A stretch of DNA of 64,000 nucleotides from Lineus longissimus. Lineage: Eukaryota > Nemertea > Pilidiophora > Heteronemertea > Lineidae. The notes beneath the pieces were generated by a model that was not told where the DNA came from, searched no databases, and worked only from the letters and a program-made list of their open reading frames with translations. Below, piece after piece: positions 9,267 through 20,880 of the stretch. The position numbers and the translations under genes are program-made. The stretch's first letter is position 1; each line of letters opens with the position of its first letter. The stretch spans positions 2,912,001-2,976,000 of the forward strand of contig NC_088319.1 of NCBI RefSeq assembly GCF_910592395.1, read 5' to 3'.

Positions 9267-9653
9267 ATGCAATTCATGACTATATGGGAGTTATTGCTGG
9301 TCCTGACCAACATGGACAGAGCTTCAGCAAGTTTAGTCTTTTCCTCATTTCAATTCATGACAATAGACATTAACGGAAATGATAACCATTTAACTTTCGC
9401 AATCTTACGAGTTCAGTCAATTCTTCGATGTGGTATGGCATGCTCGAATATTCAGATGTGCGATGCCTTTTTCACCACCCCCCAGAACGGCCATGACCGC
9501 CATGATCAAACGGAAACCTGCCATCTTCACAAGGATGCTGCTACCAAGGACTGGACTTGCAGAGGCGGGAAAACAGGGCATCGGCTTTGGAAAAAGCAGG
9601 TAGCCAATATTTCGGTTTTTATATTCGCAACCTATTTTGCAATAAAGACATAA
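9267..9653 (+). CDS. Secreted PAN/Apple-like domain ORF, copy 2 (beta)
   Basis: Same length, cysteines, donor (9599/9600) and tail as copy 1. It differs at nine residues, including Asp instead of Val after Cys65. Both N-glycosylation sequons are lost: residues 36-38 read Asn-Gly-Asn and residues 40-43 read Asn-His-Leu-Thr. The signal cleavage site is Ala-Ser-Ala|Ser. Only one silent change against copy 1 was found by eye. Confidence 0.6.
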   Translation: MQFMTIWELLLVLTNMDRASASLVFSSFQFMTIDINGNDNHLTFAILRVQSILRCGMACSNIQMCDAFFTTPQNGHDRHDQTETCHLHKDAATKDWTCRGGKTGHRLWKKQVANISVFIFATYFAIKT

Positions 9654-11001
9654 TTTGCTGTTGTTGCGTGCGCAACCGGTTAGACACTAGGACGGCGTTG
9701 CTTGCCCTACTGACAAGCTCGCATTGGATTGTTTGATATCGGAATTTCGTTAGTCCTAGACTGGTTGCCTACCAGGGCTAAAGAAGCCATATTTAGTATA
9801 TTTAGTGTGTTGGGTTTATTTACAGCTAGTATGAATTACTCGTTCTATGGAACGATCTCCATCATCCGCGCATTGCGCCCATAATTGTTAGAACTCAAAT
9901 TTTCTTCAACGACGTTAACCGGAGCGCCCGAGACTGGAATATAAAACTTTATGCAGCTGTTGAAACAAAAACCTAATTCTCGTGGGAATGCATGGCGTAT
10001 AGTCAACTGAGGAATAAGGTGTACACCTACACTTCAACTTTGAGGGTAAATTATGGTCGTCTGATGATTACTTCGATTCAACTGAACTGGTAAACATTTT
10101 TCACAAATATATGATAAATTACGTGAAACTGCACAATACTACTTTCAAATTCAGACCAACCTCTGCTTTAGGCGTACCTGTCTATAATGAAGTCGTATTT
10201 TAAGTCGTGCACTGCAATTTGGATAACCACTTCGTTGTAGCCATCTTATGCACTGATCCAATTTGATATTATAAACATTACTGTAAAAATCCAGATGGAA
10301 TGGCATAATGAAAACGTTCGTCGATTAACTGAATATTAGATAACCGTACGTAATTCAATATCGGAGATGAGGTCGGAGTGGGACTCGGAGTGGGACTCGG
10401 AACGGGCCAAGGCTCAGATCTTGCGGAATCTGCAATAAACATTTAAATAGTTCTATTAGTATCGATTTGCTGAAACCCATATATTTATCGACTTCGGAAA
10501 AAAAACAACCAACATGCATGACAAAATGATCTGCATTATTCTTCTCGGACCATTTCCACATCGGCTGTGGTGGGGAGAAGGCCAAACGTAGCAATTTTTA
10601 CAAATAATTATCATATACATATTCTATAGCGATCTTTTCATGTGCATTGTTTTTGGGTGTTTCCGCTCAATTTTACCATATTTCCCAGTTTTCCGCAGTT
10701 TTCGTAGATTCCGCTTAATTGCCCTGGCCGTCAGGATGATTTTCAGAGTGGCGCTCATTGTTGCCAACCTGTCTATAATATATACAGGGTATACCAAAAA
10801 TGCTGTATCAACCCATACGTTAATAATGGGTTTGTATAAACAAGATGAGTGCATTACTTATGAAGATTGTCTAATCAACAGAGAGAGACAGCGTTCCATC
10901 TCTCCCACAATGTAATGTATTAAAACCTAATTTCAACAATTTCATCCACTTCATTTAAAGATGTCATATCTTAACTTTTAACCGCCACGCCGAACTAGCA
11001 G

Positions 11002-12105
11002 AGGGGCACCTATCGGTCGTACCGTGATGTAAGGATCTATGGCCAGTTCCCACCGTGGGCGGCATCGGTATTTTACCACACTGGGCTAAGTGTCATAGTC
11101 ACAGTGGCTCTTTTTCATTACTCCTTGAGTACTTATCGTAACGTCTACGTCTACAGCCAAGATGATATAAGCGGAGATTTTAAACTGATGTATCATTTTC
11201 ATTTTAACGAGCTCGCATTCATTGCTGGCGAATATGGCAATGATGTCATAGGTGTTAGCACTCGTCGTGGACGGAAATCTGTCTCTGAAAAGTTTCGAGC
11301 ATTTCAATTTGATTTGATTGAAAGTAGCAATTGCCGAGAGTTGATTCTACCGTATGGAGAACTTGAGAAAAGCCTCGGTCCAAAGAATTCGAGGTTCAAA
11401 TATTTCAAAATGGTTTCATGTGGTGAGAATGTTTTCTTGGAGTTGACCTTTCGATGCAAATTTCAGCAGCACAAAAACAGGGAAAAAGACCTGTTTATGT
11501 CTTGGTTAAATTGGTATAAAATAGTAAACATAGGGTTTGTTCTTAAACTTCGGTATGTTAAAAGCCTAAAAGAGATAAATTACTCTCTTATGCCTGAAGC
11601 CGAAAGTGCTTTATTATCTGATATGGATAACATCATGTTAGAGGATATCCGATGTGATTTGAATGGTTATCTCTATAAATCATCATCCAGAACACACTCC
11701 ATCACCATCTTAGAAAAACCGTACGAGTATAATAAATCCACGTCGATTATCTTACGTGATGATTTGTTCAGAAAATTGGGAGACTCCGCAATTCCGTCTT
11801 TGCTAGGATCATATAATGTCGTCGTTGAAGTTCATCGGGCGAAGTTCGTTACCATATTTTTAAGTAAGCGTCCTAAGGAGAGCTTTAGGCTGAATCCTAA
11901 GAATCACGCTCTATTTCTGTTTAGGTTGCAATTGGGGCCATGCCTGGATGAATCCGAGGTGGAAGCTAAGAATACGTTATTGATGACCTTACGTGACCCT
12001 TTTGTCTCCAACCATTGGTTAATAGTCGATGCGAATGAAAGATTATTTGCCTGGCCCAAATTCGCTACTGGTAAGCAAATGACCGCAAAGGTATTTACTA
12101 TGTAA
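11002..12105 (+). CDS. Unrecognised conserved domain, copy 2
   Basis: Intact frame with GTG at 11104 where copy 1 has ATG, and no in-frame ATG upstream before the TAG at 10996. The first Met downstream in this frame is well inside the domain, so an independent start is unlikely. It ends 'FTM' instead of 'FTL'. The alternative AG at the base before 'ggctaag' (seen in units 1, 3, 5, 6 and 7 as ACAG) is ACTG here, whereas the phase-0 CAG at 10999-11001 is kept. Confidence 0.55.
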   Translation, partial: RGTYRSYRDVRIYGQFPPWAASVFYHTGLSVIVTVALFHYSLSTYRNVYVYSQDDISGDFKLMYHFHFNELAFIAGEYGNDVIGVSTRRGRKSVSEKFRAFQFDLIESSNCRELILPYGELEKSLGPKNSRFKYFKMVSCGENVFLELTFRCKFQQHKNREKDLFMSWLNWYKIVNIGFVLKLRYVKSLKEINYSLMPEAESALLSDMDNIMLEDIRCDLNGYLYKSSSRTHSITILEKPYEYNKSTSIILRDDLFRKLGDSAIPSLLGSYNVVVEVHRAKFVTIFLSKRPKESFRLNPKNHALFLFRLQLGPCLDESEVEAKNTLLMTLRDPFVSNHWLIVDANERLFAWPKFATGKQMTAKVFTM

Positions 12106-13010
12106 CAAAGTACTCGGGTGGACTTATATTGTTTATAAAGCTGAGCTGCACGAACAAATCTCACAATAGCTGATTAAGAAACTAAGATGAGACGGATACG
12201 GCACAGCTATGGATGCAATATTTCTGACTGCTACTATGTCTAATAATTCACTACGTTAATTTTTCGGAATTTCCACACTAGAATCTTTGTCTAAATCCTT
12301 ATATCTACGCGAAATCGAAACAGACATCATAGCATTCCACTCTCTACCGTAAGGAATTTCCGTGTTGCATAAATAAATTCATTGATATTCCGGGAGATAT
12401 AATTGTCGCAATAAGTATATTGAGGGAAATTACACATGCAGTAAAGTGTATTTGGTTGACACCATAAAGGAGCATTGGTTAGGCAAGAGTCTTTAAATAA
12501 AAAATTTGAAAGACTCTCAGTCTGGTTGAAAGACTCTGGTCAGGCAAATCCCAAGGATACTAAGTAATCTTGTTCTGAGCAACACCACTATCTTTTAATA
12601 AATGTGATGTGGTCACATACCTTAGTTCAACTAAGTGCCCTCGGCCAGACGAGATGAAAAACACTATGAGCAAGTCGAAGACAGACTGTTATTTGAATGA
12701 CGATCGCCGTATTTTGGAGATCATCTTTCAAATGAGAGTATGGAAAGAGTCAGTTCGACCACTAAACTGTTATTGCAATACAATGCAATAGTTGTAAATT
12801 GAAAGTGAAAGAAAGCGATATTCGGAGGTTTCAGCTTGCATCTTCTTTTATTGACGGTCATGGCCTCTATGCACCATATAATACAATCCATCAGAATTCA
12901 AAACGGACGGAGACTCTTTCCAGGGGGACATTTTCCACTTCTACACTGTACTGGATTGTGTGACCCAGTTCAATTTTGTCATTGAATAATTGAGTTCACC
13001 ATCGCGTTGC

Positions 13011-13222
13011 CAAGATATCTGGACGATTATCTTCATCGAATCGGAGCTTACGTCCTCGTTTCAAAGATGTCTGGTCGCCGTCGTCACCGAGTTGGAGTTC
13101 ATGCTCACGTTCGTGTTTCAACGATCGCTGGTCGAGTGCAGTCACCGAGTCGGAGCTTACGACCACGTTTCACCGATCTCAGGTTGAAAATCGTCTCCGA
13201 GTCGGAGTTCATGAAAATCTTT
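13011..13222 (+). repeat. Four-copy minisatellite, unit 2
   Basis: Same four repeats as in unit 1; the first copy starts CAAGAT after loss of one A, and the last contains 'gtctccgagtcgg'. Confidence 0.8.
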
Positions 13223-13611
13223 GGATCGTTGTGTTTCTATTTTTTATGTCTATTTTAGACTACTTCTCAATGCTGGCTAGATGCATGGCTTGCTGTTATG
13301 TTATCATTAAACCTATGGTTCTGGTCATCATTCAGACACGAGGCTTTCAAGCCTCTTGGGATCATTTGATGAGCATGATTAATAGTTATAATAGAAGACA
13401 CTTACCAGTCAGTTGAAGTGTGATTGAGATCCGATCGAAACCTTAAAATCAGGAATTGAGTAATAACATGCCCGCCGTTTCTTATTTTTGAGGGTCATAG
13501 TTTCGGCTGCATTTTTCTTTGTGCCTTGTTCTCCCTGACGTACGCGTTCAAGTATGAGTGTTCAGGTGAGCTAGCGTCTGCTATCTAATTTTATTACTCC
13601 ATTCCCATGCG

Positions 13612-14591
13612 GGCAAGATCGAACAGCTCGAGTATGAAGTTAGGCGATATAGGTCGAACAGTGTTGGTCTGGCTGAGGCAAGGCTCACTGGTACAGGTGA
13701 GATGACAACAGCCGATGGACACAGACTCTTCTTTAGTGGTAAACATTCCAAGCGTGGATATGGGATGGCAGCCATGATTCATAAGGAAACGGCACCAGCA
13801 GTTCTAAAAGCAACCTATTGGTAGTCCCTAGTGCACCAACTGTGAAATTAGTAAAAACTAACCATTAATTAGTGGTTCCAACTAAAATAGGTAGTAAAAC
13901 TACCATCAAAATGGTTAAGAATTACCATTTTGATAGTTAAAACAAATAATTCCACAGTCAGTGCAATAGCAACTACATGTACCAGAGTAGTAAAACATAA
14001 CAATAATTAGTTACTTTCACTATTTAATTTTAAAAAGAGTATTGACCAGTCTCCAACCGTATGATGACTGTGAGGATCAGCGCAAAACCATTCAACCTGT
14101 CAGTTGTCCAGATCTACGCTCCAACAAGCTTTGGATCCGAGGACAGGATGAATGGATTTTACGAAGACATCATGGCTACTATGCAGTCTCTCCCAAAGCA
14201 GGACATTATTATGGTAGTAGGGGGCTGTGACGCAAAAATCGGCACCGATGCCTAGGACCAATGGAAAGGCAACGTCGGGAGATTTTGCTCAGGAGTAACA
14301 AACAAGCGGGGCCTCCGGATAATTGAATTTCCTCAAAAACTCAGTCGAAAAGCAACTTGGCATTCTCCTATTGGTAACACACACAACATGATCGAGTACA
14401 TTACGGTTACGAAAGTTTTCGTGAGCAGCATCAGCATGGCTGAGACCAGGACCTATCCAGGAGCAGATGTTGGATTTGACCATGAGCCTGTCCTCAACCC
14501 AATGGCGCTTTTACTATCCTCATGGCAAGCTACAATCCACGCCCGAGTTGTCCCTTTGAGATACTGTATTATGCTAAATGACCTTGAATGA
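13612..14591 (+). pseudogene. RTE-type LINE endonuclease fragment, unit 2
   Basis: Class II copy with a longer N-terminal part: 'GKIEQLEYEVRRYR', 'GLAEARLTGTGE' and 'HRLFFSG' read through to the hairpin at 13828, and the reading resumes at about 14049 with 'PVSNRMMTVRIS'. TAG at 14253-14255 interrupts 'GTDA*DQWKG', where Trp is usual. The catalytic GDxN motif is Gly-Gly-Cys-Asp. Confidence 0.85.
13828..13969. mobile_element. Foldback/MITE-like hairpin, unit 2
   Basis: The left end reads CTAGTGCAC instead of CTATTGCAC. Flanked by TATTGG (about 13816) and TATTGA (about 14040), a possible 6 bp target duplication for a ~220 bp element. Confidence 0.65.
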
Positions 14592-15286
14592 CGTGTGACA
14601 GTGAGAGACTGATATTTCTGCTCCTATGGCGGAATTTTAAATCTGAATTGCTTAAAGGTATGGACGGTTTTAATGCCAACCCGCTTTAAAGTCTTAATTG
14701 GGCACCTCATAAAACATAACCCCTGCTGGAATGCAAACAGGATTTTAAAAGTAGGAAGCAGATGTTTAGACGTTTATGCTATACCCGATTAAACGACTGA
14801 TAAAACGATAGAGATAATATATACTTGTTCACAAAACTGAATAAGATCTTAACGATCTCATACATAACTTATCTCGATTTTGGCCCTTGAGAGCCTCTAT
14901 AATTGATTCCTGTCGCATGCAGTTACCTGCGATGACCACCGTAAACATGGTAAATGAGTGAGTTTTGTCACATGCAATCATGATCACCGGTCGTAGTGAC
15001 AAAAAGCACTAGTCTGCTTTAGGTTCAATGATCTGGATCACAAATAGCTACGTAACTACATTTTGTATATATCAACATGCGCATGGGGTCTGATTCTAAT
15101 CTGCGATATCGATTTTCAATGCACTCGACGTCAAAATATAAAGGTTTTCTTTGATGATTCAATTTAATCATATCGTGTCATGAGGATCTATTGCATCGAT
15201 TGTGTCTGTTGCAGCAGAACTAGGAGGTGACTAAGAATGCTATTTTCGGCCTTTTTCCTGATCAGTGTTGTAGCGGAGCCAGTCTG

Positions 15287-15511
15287 ATGATGTGGGGAAA
15301 AATATTTCTTTCCGTCATCATGTCGACTGTTTTCCGCGACAACAGAGAGTCACAACAGCAGCTCCGGCTCTACAGAGGCGCGGATCAGGAATTAAATAGG
15401 CTAATTGTGCTTCGGAATAGGATCCAAGGCTTAGGGTCTATATTGAGATACCAATACCTTTTACCTTGTTGCAAAAATTTCGTCGAAACCCGCGCCGTTT
15501 TTCAAATCTAA
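15287..15511 (+). CDS. Small ORF with signal-like N-terminus, unit 2
   Basis: 74 codons; the full-length version ending '...RAVFQI'. No family recognised. Confidence 0.25.
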   Translation: MMWGKIFLSVIMSTVFRDNRESQQQLRLYRGADQELNRLIVLRNRIQGLGSILRYQYLLPCCKNFVETRAVFQI

Positions 15512-15683
15512 AATACATTTTTTTCAGTATTCAAAATTTGTGAGATTAATATATTTTGGAATTGATTTACTTTTGGCAAGCTATTGACCAAACAAAGCCG
15601 GATATGCCAAATAATTCTTTTCGCATGGTAAATGTGTGCTTTTACCTTTGATATATGTTGTTATGAATCACGTGTACGCTCTA

Positions 15684-15767
15684 CAGGCCCTGAATTATTT
15701 TCCTTTGGACAATAGAATTCTATTGTGTATCCATTGCGTGAAGGAAAATAATTTTTGGGCCACCCTG
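15684..15767. mobile_element. 84 bp TA-flanked MITE, unit 2
   Basis: Same element, one substitution (attgcgtg). Confidence 0.85.
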
Positions 15768-16462
15768 TATAAAACGTCCTCGGTTTCAGCAGATGTGTCT
15801 GGCATTTTACCGACGAATGTTTGGGGTCAGCGCTGACTGCAGTCTTAGCGTATTTAATTTGAACACAAATGCATTCGAGATATTCATGTACGCACGTGCC
15901 ATGCAAAATGCTGCATTTTGACATAACCATGCAGGAGGCCATTGTTTGAGTTTCAAAAAACTCTCAGTTCCGTAAAAAGAGAAAGAGGCCAAATATGATT
16001 TGTGACACTAATGTATTTTTGAATGCCACTTCAACAATCAAATCGTCATTGATCCATTCCCGAAATATGCTTCTTTCAGAAAATTTCGCGTTCAGGAAGT
16101 TTACACAAATTTCGCGAGTAGGTCATGATCGCGAAAACATTCAGCCGGGAAAATCCTTTCCTTTTCAGCAAGAATTCCATGTCATTGTTGCCATAATTGC
16201 ACTGCATCCAGCTACAGGCCCTATTTCGATCGAGGTGATTAAAGAGACTGCGTATATAGTGTATATAGTGTACCCTTCGCAATTAGCACGTATCGTAATG
16301 ACTCCTAAAAACCTCTAATTCCACACGTCTTGAATAGTGCCCAAGAATCTTTGGTCCCGGGTGCACCCAGTTTGAAATTCGCACCTCTTAAAAACCGGTT
16401 GAAAATGGTATGTTTGTCTTGAATTGAAGCAAATCTGAACATTTGCTCTATTTCCCCCTTAA

Positions 16463-16542
16463 AATCTTACGAGTTCAGTCAATTCTTCGATATGGAGAGC
16501 TATGCTCGACGATATTCAGATGTGTGTTGCCTTTTTCACCAC
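16463..16542 (+). pseudogene. Fragment of the PAN exon in the beta linker, unit 3
   Basis: Same fragment, two bases shorter than in unit 2. Confidence 0.8.
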
Positions 16543-16776
16543 ATAAAATACACTAAAAGCCTATAGAATTTGTTCATCTTATAGTATATAGGTTGTCCTT
16601 TACAAACCCTATACAGATGCTATAACGGTTTAGATTCTATATAGCCTTTTGACCATTTTCTTTAAAGATTTGCAACAGAGAGTTTTGTCTGTGGCATTAA
16701 TTTGCGATAACACCATCAATATCTTGAGAAAGAAGGTCGTCAAGAATTCTAAATGTTGAGTTCGTAAACCCTGTGA

Positions 16777-17163
16777 ATGCAATTCATGACTAAATGGGAA
16801 TTATTGCTGGTCCTGATCAACATGGACAGAGCTTCAGCAAGTTTAGTCTTTTCCTCATTTCAATTCATGACAATGGACATTGACGGAAATGATAACCATT
16901 TAACTTTCGCAATCTTACGAGTTCAGTCAATTCTTCGATGTGGTATGGCATGCTCGAATATTCAGATGTGCGATGCCTTTTTCACCACCCCCAAGAACGG
17001 CCATGACGGCCATGATCAAACGGAAACCTGCCATCTTCACAAGGATGCTGCGACCAATTACTGGACTTGTAGAGACGGGAAAACAGGACATCGGCTTTGG
17101 AAAAAGCAGGTAGCCAATATTTCGGTTTTTATATTCGCAACCTATTTTGCAATAAAGACATAA
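16777..17163 (+). CDS. Secreted PAN/Apple-like domain ORF, copy 3 (beta)
   Basis: Beta-class copy with all five cysteines and the donor at 17109/17110. Residue 6 is Lys instead of Ile (MTKW), which puts a charge in front of the hydrophobic core. Residue 35-36 is Asp-Gly, and residues 94-95 read Asn-Tyr in place of Lys-Asp. Unit 5 shares these changes, so the two are sister copies in this block. Confidence 0.6.
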   Translation: MQFMTKWELLLVLINMDRASASLVFSSFQFMTMDIDGNDNHLTFAILRVQSILRCGMACSNIQMCDAFFTTPKNGHDGHDQTETCHLHKDAATNYWTCRDGKTGHRLWKKQVANISVFIFATYFAIKT

Positions 17164-18499
17164 TTTGCTGTTGTTGCGTGCGCAACCGGTTAGACACTAG
17201 GACGGCGTTGCTTGCCCTACTGACAAGCTCGCGCTGGACTGTTTGATATCGGAATTTCGTTAGTCCTAGACTGGTTGCCTACCAGGGCTAAAGAAGCCAT
17301 ATTTAGTATATTTAGTGTGTTGGGTTTATTTACAGCTAGTATGAATTACTCGTTCTATGGAACGATCTCCATCATCCGCGCATTGCGCCCATAATTCTTA
17401 GAACTCAAATTTTCTTCAACGACGTTAACTGGTCGCCCGTGACTAGAATATGCAACTTTATGCAGCTGTTGAAACAAAAACCTAATTCTCGTGCGAATGC
17501 ATGGCGTATAGTCAACTGAGGAATAAGGTGTACACCTACACTTCAACTTTGAGGGTAAATTATGGTCGTCTGATGATTACTTCGATTCAACTGAACTGGT
17601 AAACATTTTTCACAAATATATGATAAATTACGTGAAACTGCACAATACTACTTTCAAATTCAGACCGACCTCTGCTTTAGGCGTACCTGTCTATAATGAA
17701 GTCGTATTTTAAGTCGTGCACTGCAATTTGGATAACCACTTCGTTGTAGCCATCTGATGCACTGATCCAATTTGATATTATAAACATTACTGGAAAAATC
17801 CAGATGGAATGGCACAATGAAAACGTTCGTCGATTAACTGAATATTAGATAACCGTACGTAATTCAATATCGGAGATGAGGTCGGAGTGGGACTCGGAAC
17901 GGGCCAAGGCTCAGATTTAGCGGAATCTGCAATAAACATTTCAAAAGTTCTATTAGTATCAATTTGCTGAAACCCATATATTCATCGACTTCGGAAAAAA
18001 AACAACCAACATGCATGACAAAATGATCTGCATCATTCTTCTCGGACCATTTCCACATCGGCTGTGGTGGGGGAGAAGGCCAAACGTAGCAATTTTTACA
18101 AATAATTATCATATACATATTCTATAGCGATCTTTTCATGTGCATTGTTTTTGGGTGTTTCCGCTCAATTTTACCATATTTCCCAGTTTTCCGCAGTTTT
18201 CGTAGATTCCGCTTAATTGCCCTGGCCGTCAGGATGATTTTCAGAGTGGCGCTCATTGTTGCCAACCTGTCTATAATATATACAGGGTATACCAAAAAGG
18301 CTGTATCCACCTATACGTTAATAATGGGTTTGTATAAACAAGATGAGCGCATTACTTATGAAGATTGTCTAATCAACAGAGAGAGACAGCCTTCCATCTC
18401 TCCCACAATGTAATGTATTAAAACCTAATTTCAACAATTTTATCCACTTCATTTAAAGCTGTCATATCTTAACTTTTAACCGCCACGCCGAACTAGCAG

Positions 18500-19603
18500 A
18501 GGGGCACCTATCGGTCGTACCGTGATGTAAGGATCTATGGCCAGTTCCCACCGTGGGCGGCATCGGTATTTTACCACACAGGGCTAAGTGTCATAGTCAC
18601 AGTGGCTCTTTTTCATTACTCCTTGAGTCCTTATCGTAATGTCTACGTCTACAGCCAAGATGATAACAGCGGAGATTTTAAACTGACGTATCATTTTCAT
18701 TTTAACGAGCTCACATACATTGCTGGCGAATATGGCAATGATGTCATAGGTGTTAGCACTCGTCGTGGACGGAAATATGTCGCTGAAAAGTTGCGAGCAT
18801 TTCAATTCGATTTGATTGAAAGTAGCAATTGCCGAGAGTTGATTCTACCGTATGGTGAACTTGAGAAAAGCGTCGGTCCAAAGAATTCGAGGTTCAAATA
18901 TTTCAAAATGGTTTCATGTGGTGAGAATGTTTTCTTGGAGTTGACCTTTCGATGCAAATTTCAGCAGCACAAAAACAGGGGAAAAGACCTGTTTATGTCT
19001 TGGTTAAATTGGTATAAAATAGTAAACATAGGGTTTGTTCTTAAACTTCGGTATGTTAAAAGCCTAAAAGAGATAAATTACTCTCTTATGCCTGAAGCCG
19101 AAAGTGCTTTATTATCTGATATGGATGACATCATGTTAGAGGATATCCGATGTGATTTGAATGGTTATCTCTATAAATCATCAGCTAGAACACACTCCAT
19201 CACCATCTTAGAAAAACCGTACGAGTATAATAAATCCACGTCGATTATCTTACGTGATGATTTGTTCAGAAAATTGGGAGACTCCGCAATTCTGTCTTTG
19301 CTAGGATCATATAATGTCGTCGTTGAGGTTCATCGGGCGAAGTTCGTTAACATATTTTTAAGTAAGCCTCCTAAGGAGAGCTTTAGGCTGAATCCTAAGA
19401 ATCACGCTCTATTTCTGTTTAGGTTGCAATTGGGGCCATGCCTGGATGAATCCGAGGTGGAAGCTAAGAATACGTTATTGATGACCTTACGTGACCCTTT
19501 TGTCTCCAGCCATTGGTTAATAGTCGATGCGAATAAAAGATTATTTGCCTGGCCCAAATTCGCTACTGGTAAGCAAATGACCGCAAAGGTATTTACTCTG
19601 TAA
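18500..19603 (+). CDS. Unrecognised conserved domain, copy 3
   Basis: Intact, GTG at 18602. About 18 replacement against 4 silent differences from copy 1 by eye. Shares Asp-Asp-Ile, Lys-Pro-Pro-Lys and Ser-Ser-His-Trp variants with copy 6. Asn replaces Ile in the early 'DDNSG' stretch and Thr in 'AKFVNI'. Confidence 0.55.
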   Translation, partial: RGTYRSYRDVRIYGQFPPWAASVFYHTGLSVIVTVALFHYSLSPYRNVYVYSQDDNSGDFKLTYHFHFNELTYIAGEYGNDVIGVSTRRGRKYVAEKLRAFQFDLIESSNCRELILPYGELEKSVGPKNSRFKYFKMVSCGENVFLELTFRCKFQQHKNRGKDLFMSWLNWYKIVNIGFVLKLRYVKSLKEINYSLMPEAESALLSDMDDIMLEDIRCDLNGYLYKSSARTHSITILEKPYEYNKSTSIILRDDLFRKLGDSAILSLLGSYNVVVEVHRAKFVNIFLSKPPKESFRLNPKNHALFLFRLQLGPCLDESEVEAKNTLLMTLRDPFVSSHWLIVDANKRLFAWPKFATGKQMTAKVFTL

Positions 19604-20637
19604 CAAAGTACTCGGGTGGACTTATATTGTTTATAAAGCTGAGCTGTACGAACAAATCTCACAGTAGCTGATTAAGAAACTAAGATGAGACGGATACGGC
19701 ACAGCTATGGATGCAATATTTCTGACTGCTACTATGTCTAATAATTCACTACGTTAATTTTTCGGAATTTGCACACTAGAATCTTTGTCTAAATCCTTAT
19801 ATCTACGCGAAATCGAAACAGACATCATAGCATTCCACTCTCTACCGTAAGGAATTTCCGTGTTGCATAAATAAATTCATTGATATTCCGGGAGATATAA
19901 TTGTCGCAATAAGTATATTGAGGGAAATTACACATGCAGTACAAGTGTATTTCGGATTATTTTAGATCTGGCCATATTTACTTGGCTCTTCTCTTGTCAC
20001 TGCATTGTAATAGTGTGATCACCAATATTATAGTAATGAAACGCAGCCTTGGGCAGCCGGTGTCATAGTTGACCAGGTTTAGTTGACACCATAAAGGAGC
20101 ATTGGTTAGGCAAGAGTCTTTAAATAAAAAAATTGAAAGACTTTCAGACTGGTTGAAAGACTCTGGTCAGGCAAATCCCAAGGATACTAAGTAATCTTGT
20201 TCTGAGCAACACCACTATCTTTTAATAAACGTGATGTGGTCACATACCTTAGTTCAACTAAGTGCCCTCGGCCAGACGAGATGAAAAACACTATGAGCAA
20301 GTCGAAGACAGACTGTTATTTGAATGACGATCGCCGTATTTTGGAGATCATCTTTCAAATGAGAGTATGGAAAGAGTCAGTTCGACCACTAAACTGTTAT
20401 TGCAATACAACGTAATAGTTGTAAATTGAAAGTGAAAGAAAGCGATATTCGGAGGTTTCAGCTTGCATCTTCTTTTATTGACGGTCATGGCCTCTATGCA
20501 CCATATAATACAATCCATCAGAATTCAAAACGGACGGAGACTTTTTCCAGGGGGACATTTTCCACTTCTACACTGTACTGGATTGTGTGACCCAGTTCAA
20601 TTTTGTCATAGAATAATTGAGTTCACCATCGCGTTGC

Positions 20638-20849
20638 CAAGAAATCTGGACGATTATCTTCATCGAATCGGAGCTTACGTCCTCGTTTCAAAGATGTCTG
20701 GTCGCCGTCGTCACCGAGTTGGAGTTCATGCTCACGTTCGTGTTTCAACGATCGCTGGTCGAGTGCAGTCACCGAGTCGGAGCTTACGACCACGTTTCAA
20801 CGATCTCAGGTTGAAAATCGTCTCCGAGTCGGAGTTCATGAAAATCTTT
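20638..20849 (+). repeat. Four-copy minisatellite, unit 3
   Basis: Class II version; the non-LTR insertion lies 31 bp downstream. Confidence 0.8.
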
Positions 20850-20880
20850 GGATCGTTGTGTTTCTATTTTTTATGTCTAT

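Larger units (their letters stand above)
8889..16400 (+). repeat. Unit 2 (upstream beta, middle II, distal a)
   Basis: Beta linker 8889-9266 with a PAN exon fragment, PAN exon 9267-9599, intron-like 9600-11001, long frame 11002-12105, 3' flank 12106-13010, minisatellite 13011-13222, endonuclease remnant 13612-14591, distal class a to 16400. About 400 bp present in units 1, 4 and 5 are missing near 14669; the deletion joins two runs of T. A 9 bp duplication makes a doubled tatatagtg near 16254. The 3' flank also lacks a segment near 12450 that units 3, 4, 6 and 7 have. Confidence 0.9.

Noticed and set aside
11104-12105. GTG as translation start for long-frame copies 2-7
   Set aside because: GTG starts are not usual in animals, and an in-frame splice acceptor explains the missing ATG better.
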